Below are positions 42,433 through 50,094 of a stretch of 64,000 nucleotides of DNA, in pieces. Location: positions 12,080 to 76,079 of the forward strand of contig JAZOLH010000011.1 in NCBI GenBank assembly GCA_045652815.1. The letters are read 5' to 3'. The DNA comes from UMGS755 sp045652815. Lineage in GTDB: Bacteria > Bacillota > Clostridia > UBA1381 > UBA9506. How positions within the stretch are numbered: position 1 is the first letter of the stretch; each line of letters opens with the position of its first letter. Under the pieces are notes generated by a model that was given only the letters and a program-made list of their open reading frames with translations, was not told where the DNA came from and ran no database searches. Position numbers and translations under genes: made by a program.

Positions 42433-42981
42433 ATGAATGAATTGCTTGAACTGGCTCAGCGTATCAGTGGTCTTCGTGAGGCCTGTGGCTACACACAGGA
42501 AGAACTGGCAGAAGAACTGGGCATTGATGCGTCAGTTTACAAAGAGTATGAAGAAACAGGTAAAAATGTGCCCATCAGCGTGCTCTACGAAATTGCCAAT
42601 AAATTCGGCGTGGATTTTACAGAAATTATGACAGGTACACGTGCGAAACTGGATACCTATCACGTGGTTAAAAACGGTCAGGGCAGAACCGTTGTCCGTT
42701 ACCCCGGCTATTCCTTTAAGGATTTGGCCTTTCGTTATGTGGGCAAGGTGATGCAGCCCCTCTTGGTTACCTTAGATCCCTCCGATGCCCCTGCGGCACT
42801 GGTTACCCACTCAGGTCAGGAATTTAACTATGTTGTTTCCGGCACCATGTCTTTGGTGTTTGACGATAAGGAACTGATTTTAGAGCAGGGTGACTCGGTT
42901 TATTTTAACCCCAATTACCCTCACGGTCAGCGCTGCGTGGGTGATAAACCTGCGGTTTTCTTAACCATGATTGCCGAATAG
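42433..42981 (+). CDS. XRE-family regulator with cupin domain
   Basis: A 182-residue protein with a helix-turn-helix of XRE type at residues about 7-60 (LREACGYTQEELAEELGI) and a cupin-2 domain at about 100-182 (GQEFNYVVSGTMSLVF... Y-NPNYPHGQRC). Proteins of this kind sense a small molecule through the cupin. In Clostridia this gene is commonly paired with an AMP-forming acyl-CoA synthetase, as here (15-nt gap), so it probably controls that gene in response to a carboxylic acid or related metabolite. ATG 42421 in frame overlaps the AAGGATG RBS; ATG 42433 is preferred. Confidence 0.85.
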   Translation: MNELLELAQRISGLREACGYTQEELAEELGIDASVYKEYEETGKNVPISVLYEIANKFGVDFTEIMTGTRAKLDTYHVVKNGQGRTVVRYPGYSFKDLAFRYVGKVMQPLLVTLDPSDAPAALVTHSGQEFNYVVSGTMSLVFDDKELILEQGDSVYFNPNYPHGQRCVGDKPAVFLTMIAE

Positions 42982-42996
42982 TAAAGGATGAGTGTT

Positions 42997-44652
42997 TTGT
43001 TATTACATCGATTTTTACCGAGAGTTGAGTTTAACTCTTATGAAGATTTTAAAGAGAATTATAAAGTAACCGTGCCCGAAGACTTTAACTTCGGCTTTGA
43101 TGTTGTAGATGCCTGGGCAGAAGCAGAGCCGGAAAAGATGGCTCTGGTTTGGTGCGATGACCACGGTCACGAAGAAAAACTCCGTTTTTCTGACATCAGT
43201 CGTCTTTCCAACAAAGTAGCCAACTACTTTAAAAGCATCGGCATCAAAAAAGGCGATGTTGTTCTTTTGGTTCTCCGTCGTCGCTGGGAATATTGGGTTT
43301 GCGCTACTGCACTCCATAAACTGGGTGCTATCTTGATCCCCGGCTCTTTGCAGCTGACAAAAAAGGATATTGCATACCGTGCCAATGCGGCAGAAATCTC
43401 TGCCATTGTGTGTGTGGATGATGCCTTTGTTATCGAGCAGGTGGAACTGGCACAGCCCGAAGCCCCCTCGCTGAAACATAAGATTTTAGTGGGTGAGTCT
43501 CGTGATGGCTGGACTAACTTCCACGAAGCCATCAAAGATCAGAGTGAATCTTTCCCCCGCCCCCAAGGCGAAGAAGCCACCCGCTGGGATGATACAATGC
43601 TGGTTTACTTTACCTCCGGCACAACGGGTATGCCCAAAATGGTGCGCCACAATTTTTCCTATCCTTTAGGTCACATTGTAACAGCAAAATATTGGCATCG
43701 CGTGCAGGAAAACAAACTGCATATGAGCGTGTCTGACTCCGGTTGGGCGAAATTCGGCTGGGGCAAAATTTATGGTCAGTGGCTTTGCGGCGCGACTATT
43801 TTTACCTACGATATGGACAAGTTTGTGCCCCTTAACTTGCTGAAAAAAATCACGGAATATGGCGTTACCACCTTCTGTGCACCGCCTACTATGTTCCGTT
43901 TTATGCTGCAGGAAGATGTCACCAAGTTTGACCTGTCCTGCATTAAACATTGCTGTATCGCAGGCGAGCCCTTAAACCCCGAAGTGTTCAAAAAATGGTA
44001 TGAACTCACCGGCATTAAACTCTGCGAAGGTTTCGGTCAGAGTGAAAGTACCGTTATGCTTGCAAATTTCGAGTGGTTTGACCCCATCCCCGGTTCTATG
44101 GGTAAACCCTCACCTCTGTATAATATTCAGCTTCGTGATGCCGATGGCAACATCTGTGAAGATGGTGAAGAAGGCAGCATCGTTGTTATGGGCGTGGATA
44201 AAAATCCGCCGGTTGGTCTGTTTACAGGTTACTACCGTGACCCTGAACTGACAGACAAATATTTAGGCACAGGCGATTACGATTTAGGTGATATGGCTTG
44301 GCGTGACTCTAAGGGTTACTACTGGTTCGTTGGTCGTAATGATGACGTTATCAAATGTTCCGGTTACCGCATCGGTCCCTTTGAAGTAGAAAGCGCAATG
44401 CTTGAGCATCCTGCAGTTGTAGAATGTGCCATCACAGGTGCACCTGATCCGGTGCGTGGTACGGTTGTTAAGGCAACAGTTGTGCTGGCAAAAGGTTACA
44501 CCCCCTCTGATGATTTGGTGAAAGAACTGCAGAATCACGTTAAAAAGGTCACCGCACCTTATAAATATCCCAGAATTGTGGAATTTGTGGATGAACTGCC
44601 CAAAACTTTAGGCGGTAAAATCAAACGTGCGGAAATTCGTAAGAACAGCTAA
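42997..44652 (+). CDS. AMP-dependent acyl-CoA synthetase, acetyl-CoA/medium-chain type
   Basis: A 551-residue ANL-superfamily ligase that activates a carboxylic acid with ATP and transfers it to CoA. The P-loop YFTSGTTGMPKM is present, with the GFGQSEST adenylate motif, the D in GDYDLGDMA, the hinge KCSGYRIGPFEVE and the catalytic lysine in KTLGGKIKR. It resembles the medium-chain acyl-CoA ligase-like branch, but the substrate is not known. TTG 42997 is preferred over ATG 42988: AAAGGATG lies 9 nt before TTG but touches the ATG, and the resulting MLLHRFLPR start resembles family members. Confidence 0.92.
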   Translation: MLLHRFLPRVEFNSYEDFKENYKVTVPEDFNFGFDVVDAWAEAEPEKMALVWCDDHGHEEKLRFSDISRLSNKVANYFKSIGIKKGDVVLLVLRRRWEYWVCATALHKLGAILIPGSLQLTKKDIAYRANAAEISAIVCVDDAFVIEQVELAQPEAPSLKHKILVGESRDGWTNFHEAIKDQSESFPRPQGEEATRWDDTMLVYFTSGTTGMPKMVRHNFSYPLGHIVTAKYWHRVQENKLHMSVSDSGWAKFGWGKIYGQWLCGATIFTYDMDKFVPLNLLKKITEYGVTTFCAPPTMFRFMLQEDVTKFDLSCIKHCCIAGEPLNPEVFKKWYELTGIKLCEGFGQSESTVMLANFEWFDPIPGSMGKPSPLYNIQLRDADGNICEDGEEGSIVVMGVDKNPPVGLFTGYYRDPELTDKYLGTGDYDLGDMAWRDSKGYYWFVGRNDDVIKCSGYRIGPFEVESAMLEHPAVVECAITGAPDPVRGTVVKATVVLAKGYTPSDDLVKELQNHVKKVTAPYKYPRIVEFVDELPKTLGGKIKRAEIRKNS

Positions 44653-44664
44653 AGGAACTTCGCT

Positions 44665-45369
44665 ATGAGCATTGAAACTGTTTTAACCCCGCGTCTTTTG
44701 GCTATTGCAGATTTTGTTCTGCCCGGTGAAACCATTGCCGATGTGGGAACAGATCACGGATACATTCCTGTGTATCTGTGTGAGAAAAATATTATAGAAA
44801 AAGCTCTGGCTATGGATCTGCGTCCGGGACCGCTGTCTCGGGCGCAGAAAAATATAGAGCGTTTTCATCTAGAAGAAAAAATCAAAACCCGCTTATCTGA
44901 CGGTCTTTTGGAACTTACGGAAGAAGACGGGGTAGATGCGGCAGTGATTGCCGGCATGGGCGGTCTTTTGATTGCGCAGATTTTAGAGCAGGCACCTTTT
45001 GGCTTGTCTCACTACATTCTCCAGCCTATGACAGCGGTGATGGAACTGCGCATTTGGCTCAGTGAAAACGGCTATGAAATCGTGGATGAAAAACTGGCAC
45101 AGGAAGAGAATAAAATCTATTCAATCCTGTCTGTCCGCCCGGGCAAAATGACGTTTTCTGATCCGATTTATGCCTTGGTAGGCGAAGCACTACTGAAAAA
45201 TCGTGACCCCTTGGCACCCAAACTCATCGAGGGATTACTGGCAAAATATACACAAACCCTTTCCGGTCTAGAAAATGCCGCGAAAGTAGATGTAGCAGAA
45301 AAAATGCAGGAAACCAAGACCATTGTTTTGGGTCTTATGAAACTTTCGGAGGTGTGCAAAACGTGGTAA
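44665..45369 (+). CDS. trmK: tRNA (adenine(22)-N1)-methyltransferase TrmK
   Basis: A 234-residue SAM-dependent enzyme that methylates A22 of certain tRNAs. It has the Rossmann motif I in IADVGTDHGYIPVYL, the AGMGGLLIAQIL segment of the active site and an ILQPM motif. Length and the C-terminal helical coiled-coil region match the family (B. subtilis YqfN). It is coupled by a small overlap to a Nif3-like gene, a pairing seen widely in Firmicutes. AAAGGAAC is at the expected place before the ATG. Confidence 0.93.
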   Translation: MSIETVLTPRLLAIADFVLPGETIADVGTDHGYIPVYLCEKNIIEKALAMDLRPGPLSRAQKNIERFHLEEKIKTRLSDGLLELTEEDGVDAAVIAGMGGLLIAQILEQAPFGLSHYILQPMTAVMELRIWLSENGYEIVDEKLAQEENKIYSILSVRPGKMTFSDPIYALVGEALLKNRDPLAPKLIEGLLAKYTQTLSGLENAAKVDVAEKMQETKTIVLGLMKLSEVCKTW

Positions 45370-46136
45370 CAATCAAAGAACTTTCTGAATTTTTTGAAAC
45401 CATCGCGCCGAAACATCTGGCAGAAGATTATGATAACGTCGGTTATCTGATCGAGGGAGCGAGTGATACAGTTTCCAAAGTTATGGTTTGCCTGGATTGC
45501 TCCGAAGATGTGATTTTGCAGGCAAAAGAGCAGGGGGCAGATTTGATTTTGTCTCACCATCCGCTGATTTTCAGTCCGGTTAAATCCTTAACCGAGCAAA
45601 CAGGCAATGAGCGTACCATCCGCCGCTTAATCAAAGAGGGCATTGGTCTTTTCTCTATGCATACCAATTATGATAGCGCAGAGGGCGGTCTTTGCGACGT
45701 GTTTTTAGATTATTTTGGCACGTTTACAGAGCGTACATCCTTTACGGGTGAAGCAAGCGGTATCGGTCGCATCGGCACGCTTAAAGCACCCTGCAAACTT
45801 TCGGATGTACTGGAGCGTGCAGAACAGCAATTTGGCACACTTTCTTATGTAGGCGATAGGGATACAACCATTAAAATCGTGGCGGTTTGCAACGGTGGCG
45901 GTGGTGACTTGGTCTATGATGCCAAAGCGCTGGACGCTGATGTTTATATCTCCGGCGACTTTAAGCATCATCACGCTCGCTTTGCGGTAGAAAATGATAT
46001 TGCTTTGGTGAATGTGAGCCATTATGATGCAGAAATCGGCTTTTGTCGCCTGATGGAAGCTGAACTGAAAATGGCTTTTGGCAGTGCTTTAGAAGTGGTT
46101 TGCGCTATGGAGGCAAATCCCTGGCATATGTACTGA
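45363..46136 (+). CDS. Nif3-like dinuclear metal centre protein
   Basis: A 257-residue member of the Nif3 (NIF3/YqfO, GTP cyclohydrolase I type 2-like) family, which forms hexamers with a two-metal centre. Conserved His and Asp-containing segments are visible: LSHHPLIF, SMHTNYDSAEGG, and the C-terminal NVSHYDAEIGF. GTG 45363 is taken as start because GGAGG (45348-45352) is 10 nt upstream; GTG 45354 is too close. It overlaps trmK by 7 nt and ends before a terminator. The enzyme's natural substrate remains unknown. Confidence 0.93.
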   Translation: MVTIKELSEFFETIAPKHLAEDYDNVGYLIEGASDTVSKVMVCLDCSEDVILQAKEQGADLILSHHPLIFSPVKSLTEQTGNERTIRRLIKEGIGLFSMHTNYDSAEGGLCDVFLDYFGTFTERTSFTGEASGIGRIGTLKAPCKLSDVLERAEQQFGTLSYVGDRDTTIKIVAVCNGGGGDLVYDAKALDADVYISGDFKHHHARFAVENDIALVNVSHYDAEIGFCRLMEAELKMAFGSALEVVCAMEANPWHMY

Positions 46137-46158
46137 TTAGCATTGAAATAAAAAGGAA

Positions 46159-46203
46159 AGAGGCTATGACAAAGTGGTTTCCATTTTGTCATAGTCTCTT
46201 TTT
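46159..46203 (+). terminator. Terminator of the arg-trmK-nif3 stretch
   Basis: 15-bp stem (46159-46173 with 46185-46199) with one G-U pair and an 11-nt loop, running into a T-run at 46197-46203. Confidence 0.85.
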
Positions 46204-46279
46204 GGTTTTGCACTAATTGAAGAAAAGCGAGAAAATGGTGCAGGATGCTTTATGCGCCCTGTGCCTTTTATCACATTCC

Positions 46280-46471
46280 TTATTTAATGCTGTTTTCGTA
46301 AGCTTCTACCATCTTTTTAACCATACGGCCGCCGATGGAGCCTGCTTCTTTAGCGGTGATGTCGCCGTTGTAACCTTCTTTCAGGTTAACGCCAACTTCG
46401 TTTGCTACTTCCATCTTGAATCTGTCTAAAGCCTGTTTTGCTTCGGGCACAACTTTTTTGTTGTTATTCAT
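46280..46471 (-). CDS. Alpha/beta-type small acid-soluble spore protein
   Basis: A 63-residue SASP of the alpha/beta type. These coat spore DNA in the A-form and protect it from UV and heat, then are degraded by GPR at germination. Typical blocks are ALDRFKMEVANEVG (the GPR cleavage-like segment with E-A/E-V) and GSIGGRMVKKMVE at the C-terminus. It has a sigma-G-like promoter (46520-46548) and an AAGGAGAG RBS, so it is likely to be made in the forespore. It is monocistronic. Confidence 0.96.
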   Translation of the reverse strand: MNNNKKVVPEAKQALDRFKMEVANEVGVNLKEGYNGDITAKEAGSIGGRMVKKMVEAYENSIK

Positions 46472-46519
46472 GGTTCATACTCTCCTTTTTACTTTTTTTT
46501 GAGGAACAAGCCTCGGTGG

Positions 46520-46548
46520 TATTTTGTGCGAAAAAGATAGGAATATGC
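46520..46548 (-). promoter_or_regulatory. Sigma-G-like forespore promoter of the SASP gene
   Basis: On the minus strand GCATA (46548-46544), a 17-nt spacer and CAAAATA (46526-46520), one mismatch to the sigma-G -10 consensus CATWHTA and a full match to the GHATR -35. It fits the gene's expected forespore timing. Confidence 0.6.
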
Positions 46549-46640
46549 GCTTTGTTGTCATTTAAAAATCTGCCGAAAATGGTAAAAATGTGAAGTGAAT
46601 TTTTGCGGTGAAAAAAGAGCAAAAAAATTGCAAAAAATGC

Positions 46641-46669
46641 TTGACAAACAGGCCAAAATAGGGTACAAT
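46641..46669 (+). promoter_or_regulatory. ylxM-ffh promoter
   Basis: Perfect TTGACA (46641-46646), 17-nt spacer, TACAAT (46664-46669). A small hairpin AGGTGT/ACACCT follows in the leader before the AAAGGAGG. Confidence 0.8.
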
Positions 46670-46721
46670 AGAACAGGTGTGTAGGTGAACACCTTTACAG
46701 CGATGAAAGGAGGAGACAATT

Positions 46722-47090
46722 TTGAGCAAAGATTTGAGCATTGCAATGCTGTATGATTTCTATGGCGAACTGTTAACGCCGAAACAGGCCCAGGCAATTG
46801 ATCTTTACTATAATGAAGACTTATCTTTGGCTGAAATTGCCGAGCCTCTTGAGATTTCCCGTCAGGGCGTGCGTGATGCCATCAAGCGCGGTGAAAAACT
46901 GCTGCTGGATATGGAAGAACGTTTGGGTCTTGTCAATCGCTTTATGGATTTAGAAGAAAAGATGGAAGAACTCATCGGCGATGTGGATAAAATGCGTCGT
47001 TATGCTGAAACCTATGTGCATTCTAAAAAAATGTCCGATGCACTTACTGAGTTTTCCGATAAATTAAAAGAATTCACCAAAGAACTGTAA
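46722..47090 (+). CDS. ylxM: YlxM-family DNA-binding-like protein
   Basis: A 122-residue protein of the UPF0122 family with a sigma-70 region 4-like helix-turn-helix at about residues 23-60 (LTPKQAQAIDLYYNEDLSLAEIAE... SRQGVRDAI). It is nearly always encoded before ffh, with which it is thought to interact in the signal recognition particle pathway. It starts with TTG 46722, placed 8 nt behind AGGAGG, and has the best promoter of the region. A C-terminal coiled-coil follows the HTH. Confidence 0.92.
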   Translation: MSKDLSIAMLYDFYGELLTPKQAQAIDLYYNEDLSLAEIAEPLEISRQGVRDAIKRGEKLLLDMEERLGLVNRFMDLEEKMEELIGDVDKMRRYAETYVHSKKMSDALTEFSDKLKEFTKEL

Positions 47091-47122
47091 GTTCTATTTT
47101 GATAAAAAGGAGGCCATGACAG

Positions 47123-48463
47123 ATGGCGTTTGAAGGTCTTTCTGAAAAACTGAGCATGGCCTTTAAAAAGTTAAAAAGCAAAGGCGTTGTTACCGAAAAG
47201 GACTTAAAAGAGTCCATGCGCGAAATTAAACTGGCGTTGCTTGAAGCTGATGTTAACTTTAAAGTTGTTAAAGATTTCATCGCAAAAGTATCTGAACGTG
47301 CCATGGGCAGCGCTGTTTTGGAAAGTTTAACCCCCGGTCAGCAAATCATCAAGATTGTCAATGATGAACTAGCTAGCCTGATGGGCGGCGAAAATGCCCG
47401 TATTGAATTTGGCAAACGTACCCCTGCTGTTGTGCTGATGGCAGGTCTTCAGGGTGCCGGTAAAACCACATTCTGTGCTAAACTGGCCGGCTTAATGCGC
47501 AAAAAGCATAATAAGCGTCCACTTATGGTCGCTTGTGATATTTACCGTCCTGCGGCGATCAAACAGCTTCAGGTGGTAGGCAAACAGATTGATGTTCCTG
47601 TGTTTGCTATGGAAGACTGCAAAGATGCGGTGAAAATCGCAAAAGAAGCCATCGAGCATGCTAAGGCTCACGGTAACGACTTTGTGATTATCGATACCGC
47701 CGGTCGCCTGCATATTGATGATGAATTGATGCAGGAATTAGAAGATGTGAAAGCAGCAGTTAACCCCGAAGAAATCCTTTTGGTTATTGATGCAATGACC
47801 GGTCAGGATGCGGTGAACATTGCCGAAAGTTTCAACAGTCGCTTAGAAGTCACAGGCGTGATTATCACAAAGCTGGATGGCGACACCCGTGGTGGTGCGG
47901 CTCTTTCCGTTAAAGCGGTAACGGGCAAACCCATTAAGTTTGTGGGTGTTGGCGAAAAACTGTCTGACATCGAAGAATTCCATCCCGATAGAATGGCATC
48001 CCGTATTTTAGGCAGCGGCGACGTGCTTTCTTTAATTGAAAAAGCAGAGCAGGCCATTGACGAAAAAGCGGCAGCCAAACTGGAAGAAAAACTTCGTAAA
48101 AACCAGTTTGATTTAGAAGACTTTTTAGACCAGTTGCAGCAGATGAAAAAAATGGGTCCTCTGTCTTCACTGGTTAAAATGATTCCCGGTGTGGATGCAA
48201 AAGCCCTTGAAAATACGGATATTGACGATAAGAAAATGGTGCACACCGAAGCCATTATCCAGTCGATGACCAAGAAGGAAAGACAGAATCCTTCCATCAT
48301 CAATGCCAGCCGCAGAAAAAGAATCGCGGCAGGTTGCGGTCTGGAAGTTTCCGATGTAAACTTGCTTCTTCGTCAGTTTGAACAGATGCAGAAGATGATG
48401 AAACAGTTCTCAGGCGGCGGTTTTGGTCTGGGACGTATGATGAAAAAGAAAAAACATCGTTAA
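47123..48463 (+). CDS. ffh: Signal recognition particle protein Ffh (SRP54)
   Basis: A 446-residue GTPase that, with 4.5S RNA, brings ribosomes making membrane proteins to FtsY and SecYEG. It has the N domain, the G domain with G1 GLQGAGKTTFCAKLA, the DTAGR motif and TKLDGD, and a Met-rich M domain (residues 300-446, FEQMQKMMKQF). AAGGAGG precedes the ATG. ylxM, ffh, rpsP and khpA follow each other as in Bacillus, but rimM and trmD are not next. Confidence 0.98.
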   Translation: MAFEGLSEKLSMAFKKLKSKGVVTEKDLKESMREIKLALLEADVNFKVVKDFIAKVSERAMGSAVLESLTPGQQIIKIVNDELASLMGGENARIEFGKRTPAVVLMAGLQGAGKTTFCAKLAGLMRKKHNKRPLMVACDIYRPAAIKQLQVVGKQIDVPVFAMEDCKDAVKIAKEAIEHAKAHGNDFVIIDTAGRLHIDDELMQELEDVKAAVNPEEILLVIDAMTGQDAVNIAESFNSRLEVTGVIITKLDGDTRGGAALSVKAVTGKPIKFVGVGEKLSDIEEFHPDRMASRILGSGDVLSLIEKAEQAIDEKAAAKLEEKLRKNQFDLEDFLDQLQQMKKMGPLSSLVKMIPGVDAKALENTDIDDKKMVHTEAIIQSMTKKERQNPSIINASRRKRIAAGCGLEVSDVNLLLRQFEQMQKMMKQFSGGGFGLGRMMKKKKHR

Positions 48464-48524
48464 ACTTGGTAAATCACCCAACGTGGTTTATAGATAAAAG
48501 AATACTAATGGAGCTGAAAATACA

Positions 48525-48770
48525 ATGGCAGTTAAAATGAGATTAAGAAGAATGGGTGCTAAAAAAGCTCCTTTCTACAGAGTTGTAGTAGCAGATTCCA
48601 GATACCCCAGAGATGGTCGTTTCATCGAAGATATCGGTACTTACAATCCGCTGACCAGCCCTTCTGTAATCAAGATTGATGCTGAAAAAGCTCAGAAATG
48701 GTTATCTAACGGCGCTCAGCCCACCGATACTGTTAAAGGTCTGCTGAAAAAGAGCGGTATCCTGCAGTAA
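48525..48770 (+). CDS. rpsP: Small subunit ribosomal protein bS16
   Basis: An 81-residue ribosomal protein with the family's MAVKMRLRRMGAKKAPFYR(V) opening and the RYPRDGRFIEDIGTYNP core. Length is standard. It lies 61 nt behind ffh and 34 nt before khpA, a common Firmicute order. It sits in the 30S body and is important for its assembly. The RBS is weak (GGAG some 10 nt before the ATG). Confidence 0.98.
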   Translation: MAVKMRLRRMGAKKAPFYRVVVADSRYPRDGRFIEDIGTYNPLTSPSVIKIDAEKAQKWLSNGAQPTDTVKGLLKKSGILQ

Positions 48771-48804
48771 GTAATTTTTTTCTATGGTTTAGGAGGATGA
48801 CAAC

Positions 48805-49032
48805 GTGAAAGAGTTGCTCACCGTTCTTGCCAAATCCTTAGTTGACTATCCCGACAGCGTTGACGTGCGCGAAACCGAAAAGGAAAAAACCGTCGTGCTG
48901 GAACTGCGCGTTGCTGAAGGCGATATGGGCAAAGTAATTGGCAAAAAAGGCAGAATCGCACAGTCTATCAGAACTGTTATGCAGGCTGCCGCAAACCGCG
49001 AAAACAAACGTGTTGTCGTGGAAATTATCTAA
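48805..49032 (+). CDS. khpA: KH-domain RNA-binding protein KhpA (YlqC)
   Basis: A 75-residue single KH domain with the GXXG-type loop IGKKGR preceded by VIGK and followed by IAQSIRTVMQAAA. KhpA pairs with KhpB/EloR in Gram-positive bacteria and affects cell length and mRNA levels. AGGAGG precedes the ATG (GTG possible 3 nt later). In Bacillus it is followed by rimM and trmD, but here a terminator and an SGNH hydrolase come next. Confidence 0.95.
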   Translation: MKELLTVLAKSLVDYPDSVDVRETEKEKTVVLELRVAEGDMGKVIGKKGRIAQSIRTVMQAAANRENKRVVVEII

Positions 49033-49040
49033 TAGAAGAC

Positions 49041-49077
49041 AAAACCCGTCGATATTAAATCGATGGGTTTTCTTTTT
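49041..49077 (+). terminator. Terminator after khpA
   Basis: 13-bp stem (49041-49053 with 49059-49071, one G-U) and 5-nt loop followed by TCTTTTT. It closes the ylxM-ffh-rpsP-khpA operon. Confidence 0.85.
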
Positions 49078-49100
49078 ATAAAAAAGTTCGTGAAAACCTA

Positions 49101-49129
49101 TTGCAACCCCACTTAAAATGTGGTACAAT
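49101..49129 (+). promoter_or_regulatory. Promoter of the second SGNH hydrolase, extended -10
   Basis: TTGCAA (49101-49106), 17-nt spacer, TACAAT (49124-49129) with TGG before it. The 12 bases around the -10 are the same as at the rsmB promoter. Confidence 0.7.
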
Positions 49130-49160
49130 GAGGGAGAATTCGACAAATTGGAGTGATTTT

Positions 49161-49898
49161 ATGATGACAGTTAAAGAAAAACTGAATATGGATGGCGAGG
49201 GTCTCCTTACTCATGGCCCTATCAATATTGTTGCATTCGGTGACAGTGTAACCCATGGTTGCTTGGCAGGTTGCATTGATTACGAATCGGTCTATTGGAA
49301 TAGACTGAAAAAGAAACTGAACGCCGTTCGTGATTCTATTCCCGTGAATGCCATTTGTGCCGGTATCGGTGGTGCCCATGCGGCAAACTCTGTTGAAAGA
49401 ATTGACCGTGATGTGCTTTCTCATCATCCCGAACTGGTTATCGTTTGCTTCGGTTTAAACGATGTCAACGGCGAACTGGAAGACTATATAAACGCATTAA
49501 CGACAATCTTTAACCGCTTAAAAGAAACCGGTTGTGAAGTAATTTTTATGACACCGAATATGCTGAACACCCGCGTGTTAGACGATGTTGACCCCAACTT
49601 CCGTGATTATGCTTTCATAACCGCGGACCATCAGAACAATGGCAGAATGGATCGTTATATGGAAGCGGCAAAAGAAGCGGCAGAAAAATGCGGCGCTAAG
49701 GTTTGCGACTGTTACGGCGCTTGGAAGAAACTGGCGGCCGACGGTGTTGATGTTTCCGCGCTTTTGTGCAACCGCATCAACCATCCCTCCGCTGAAATGC
49801 ATCAGCTCTTTGCTGATATGCTGTTTGATACGATTATGGGCGAAGAAACTTTCGTGGCCAACGAATTTATCAGAACAATGGATGCTAAAGCATATTAA
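49161..49898 (+). CDS. SGNH/GDSL-type hydrolase
   Basis: A 245-residue hydrolase with block I FGDSVTHG (Ser), a block II GIGG, block III GLND and the NHPSAEMH block V, whose His is the expected catalytic base. The Asp usually three residues before it (DxxH) is here an R-I-N pattern, as in many NHPS-type SGNH proteins. It has no signal peptide. GGAG (49150-49153) precedes the ATG. The substrate cannot be inferred. It lies alone between the ffh and rsmB operons. Confidence 0.85.
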   Translation: MMTVKEKLNMDGEGLLTHGPINIVAFGDSVTHGCLAGCIDYESVYWNRLKKKLNAVRDSIPVNAICAGIGGAHAANSVERIDRDVLSHHPELVIVCFGLNDVNGELEDYINALTTIFNRLKETGCEVIFMTPNMLNTRVLDDVDPNFRDYAFITADHQNNGRMDRYMEAAKEAAEKCGAKVCDCYGAWKKLAADGVDVSALLCNRINHPSAEMHQLFADMLFDTIMGEETFVANEFIRTMDAKAY

Positions 49899-49907
49899 AA
49901 TAATCCA

Positions 49908-50002
49908 AAAGAAATCCGCAGGCGGCGGGTCTTTATAGGGATGAGTCGGTTTTTGGGCGGCTTATCCCTATAAAGCCCCGCCGAATACTTGCGGATTTCT
50001 TT
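49908..50002. repeat. 95-bp nested palindrome between SGNH hydrolase and rsmB
   Basis: A long stem: AAAGAAATCCGCA (49908-49920) with TGCGGATTTCTTT (49990-50002), and an inner arm GGCGG/CTTTATAGGGAT with ATCCCTATAAAG/CCCGCC. Total paired length is about 35-40 bp with a few internal bulges. T7 follows on the + strand, so it also acts as a terminator, and it might be a palindromic mobile repeat. Confidence 0.75.
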
Positions 50003-50023
50003 TTTTGTTTAAATAACATTATA

Positions 50024-50052
50024 TTGCATTTCCTATTTAAATGTGGTACAAT
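50024..50052 (+). promoter_or_regulatory. rsmB operon promoter, extended -10
   Basis: TTGCAT (50024-50029), 17-nt spacer, TACAAT (50047-50052) with TGG before it. Confidence 0.75.
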
Positions 50053-50094
50053 ATACAGTAGATAGTTATGAGAATTTTCGGTGGTGAGATTTTG

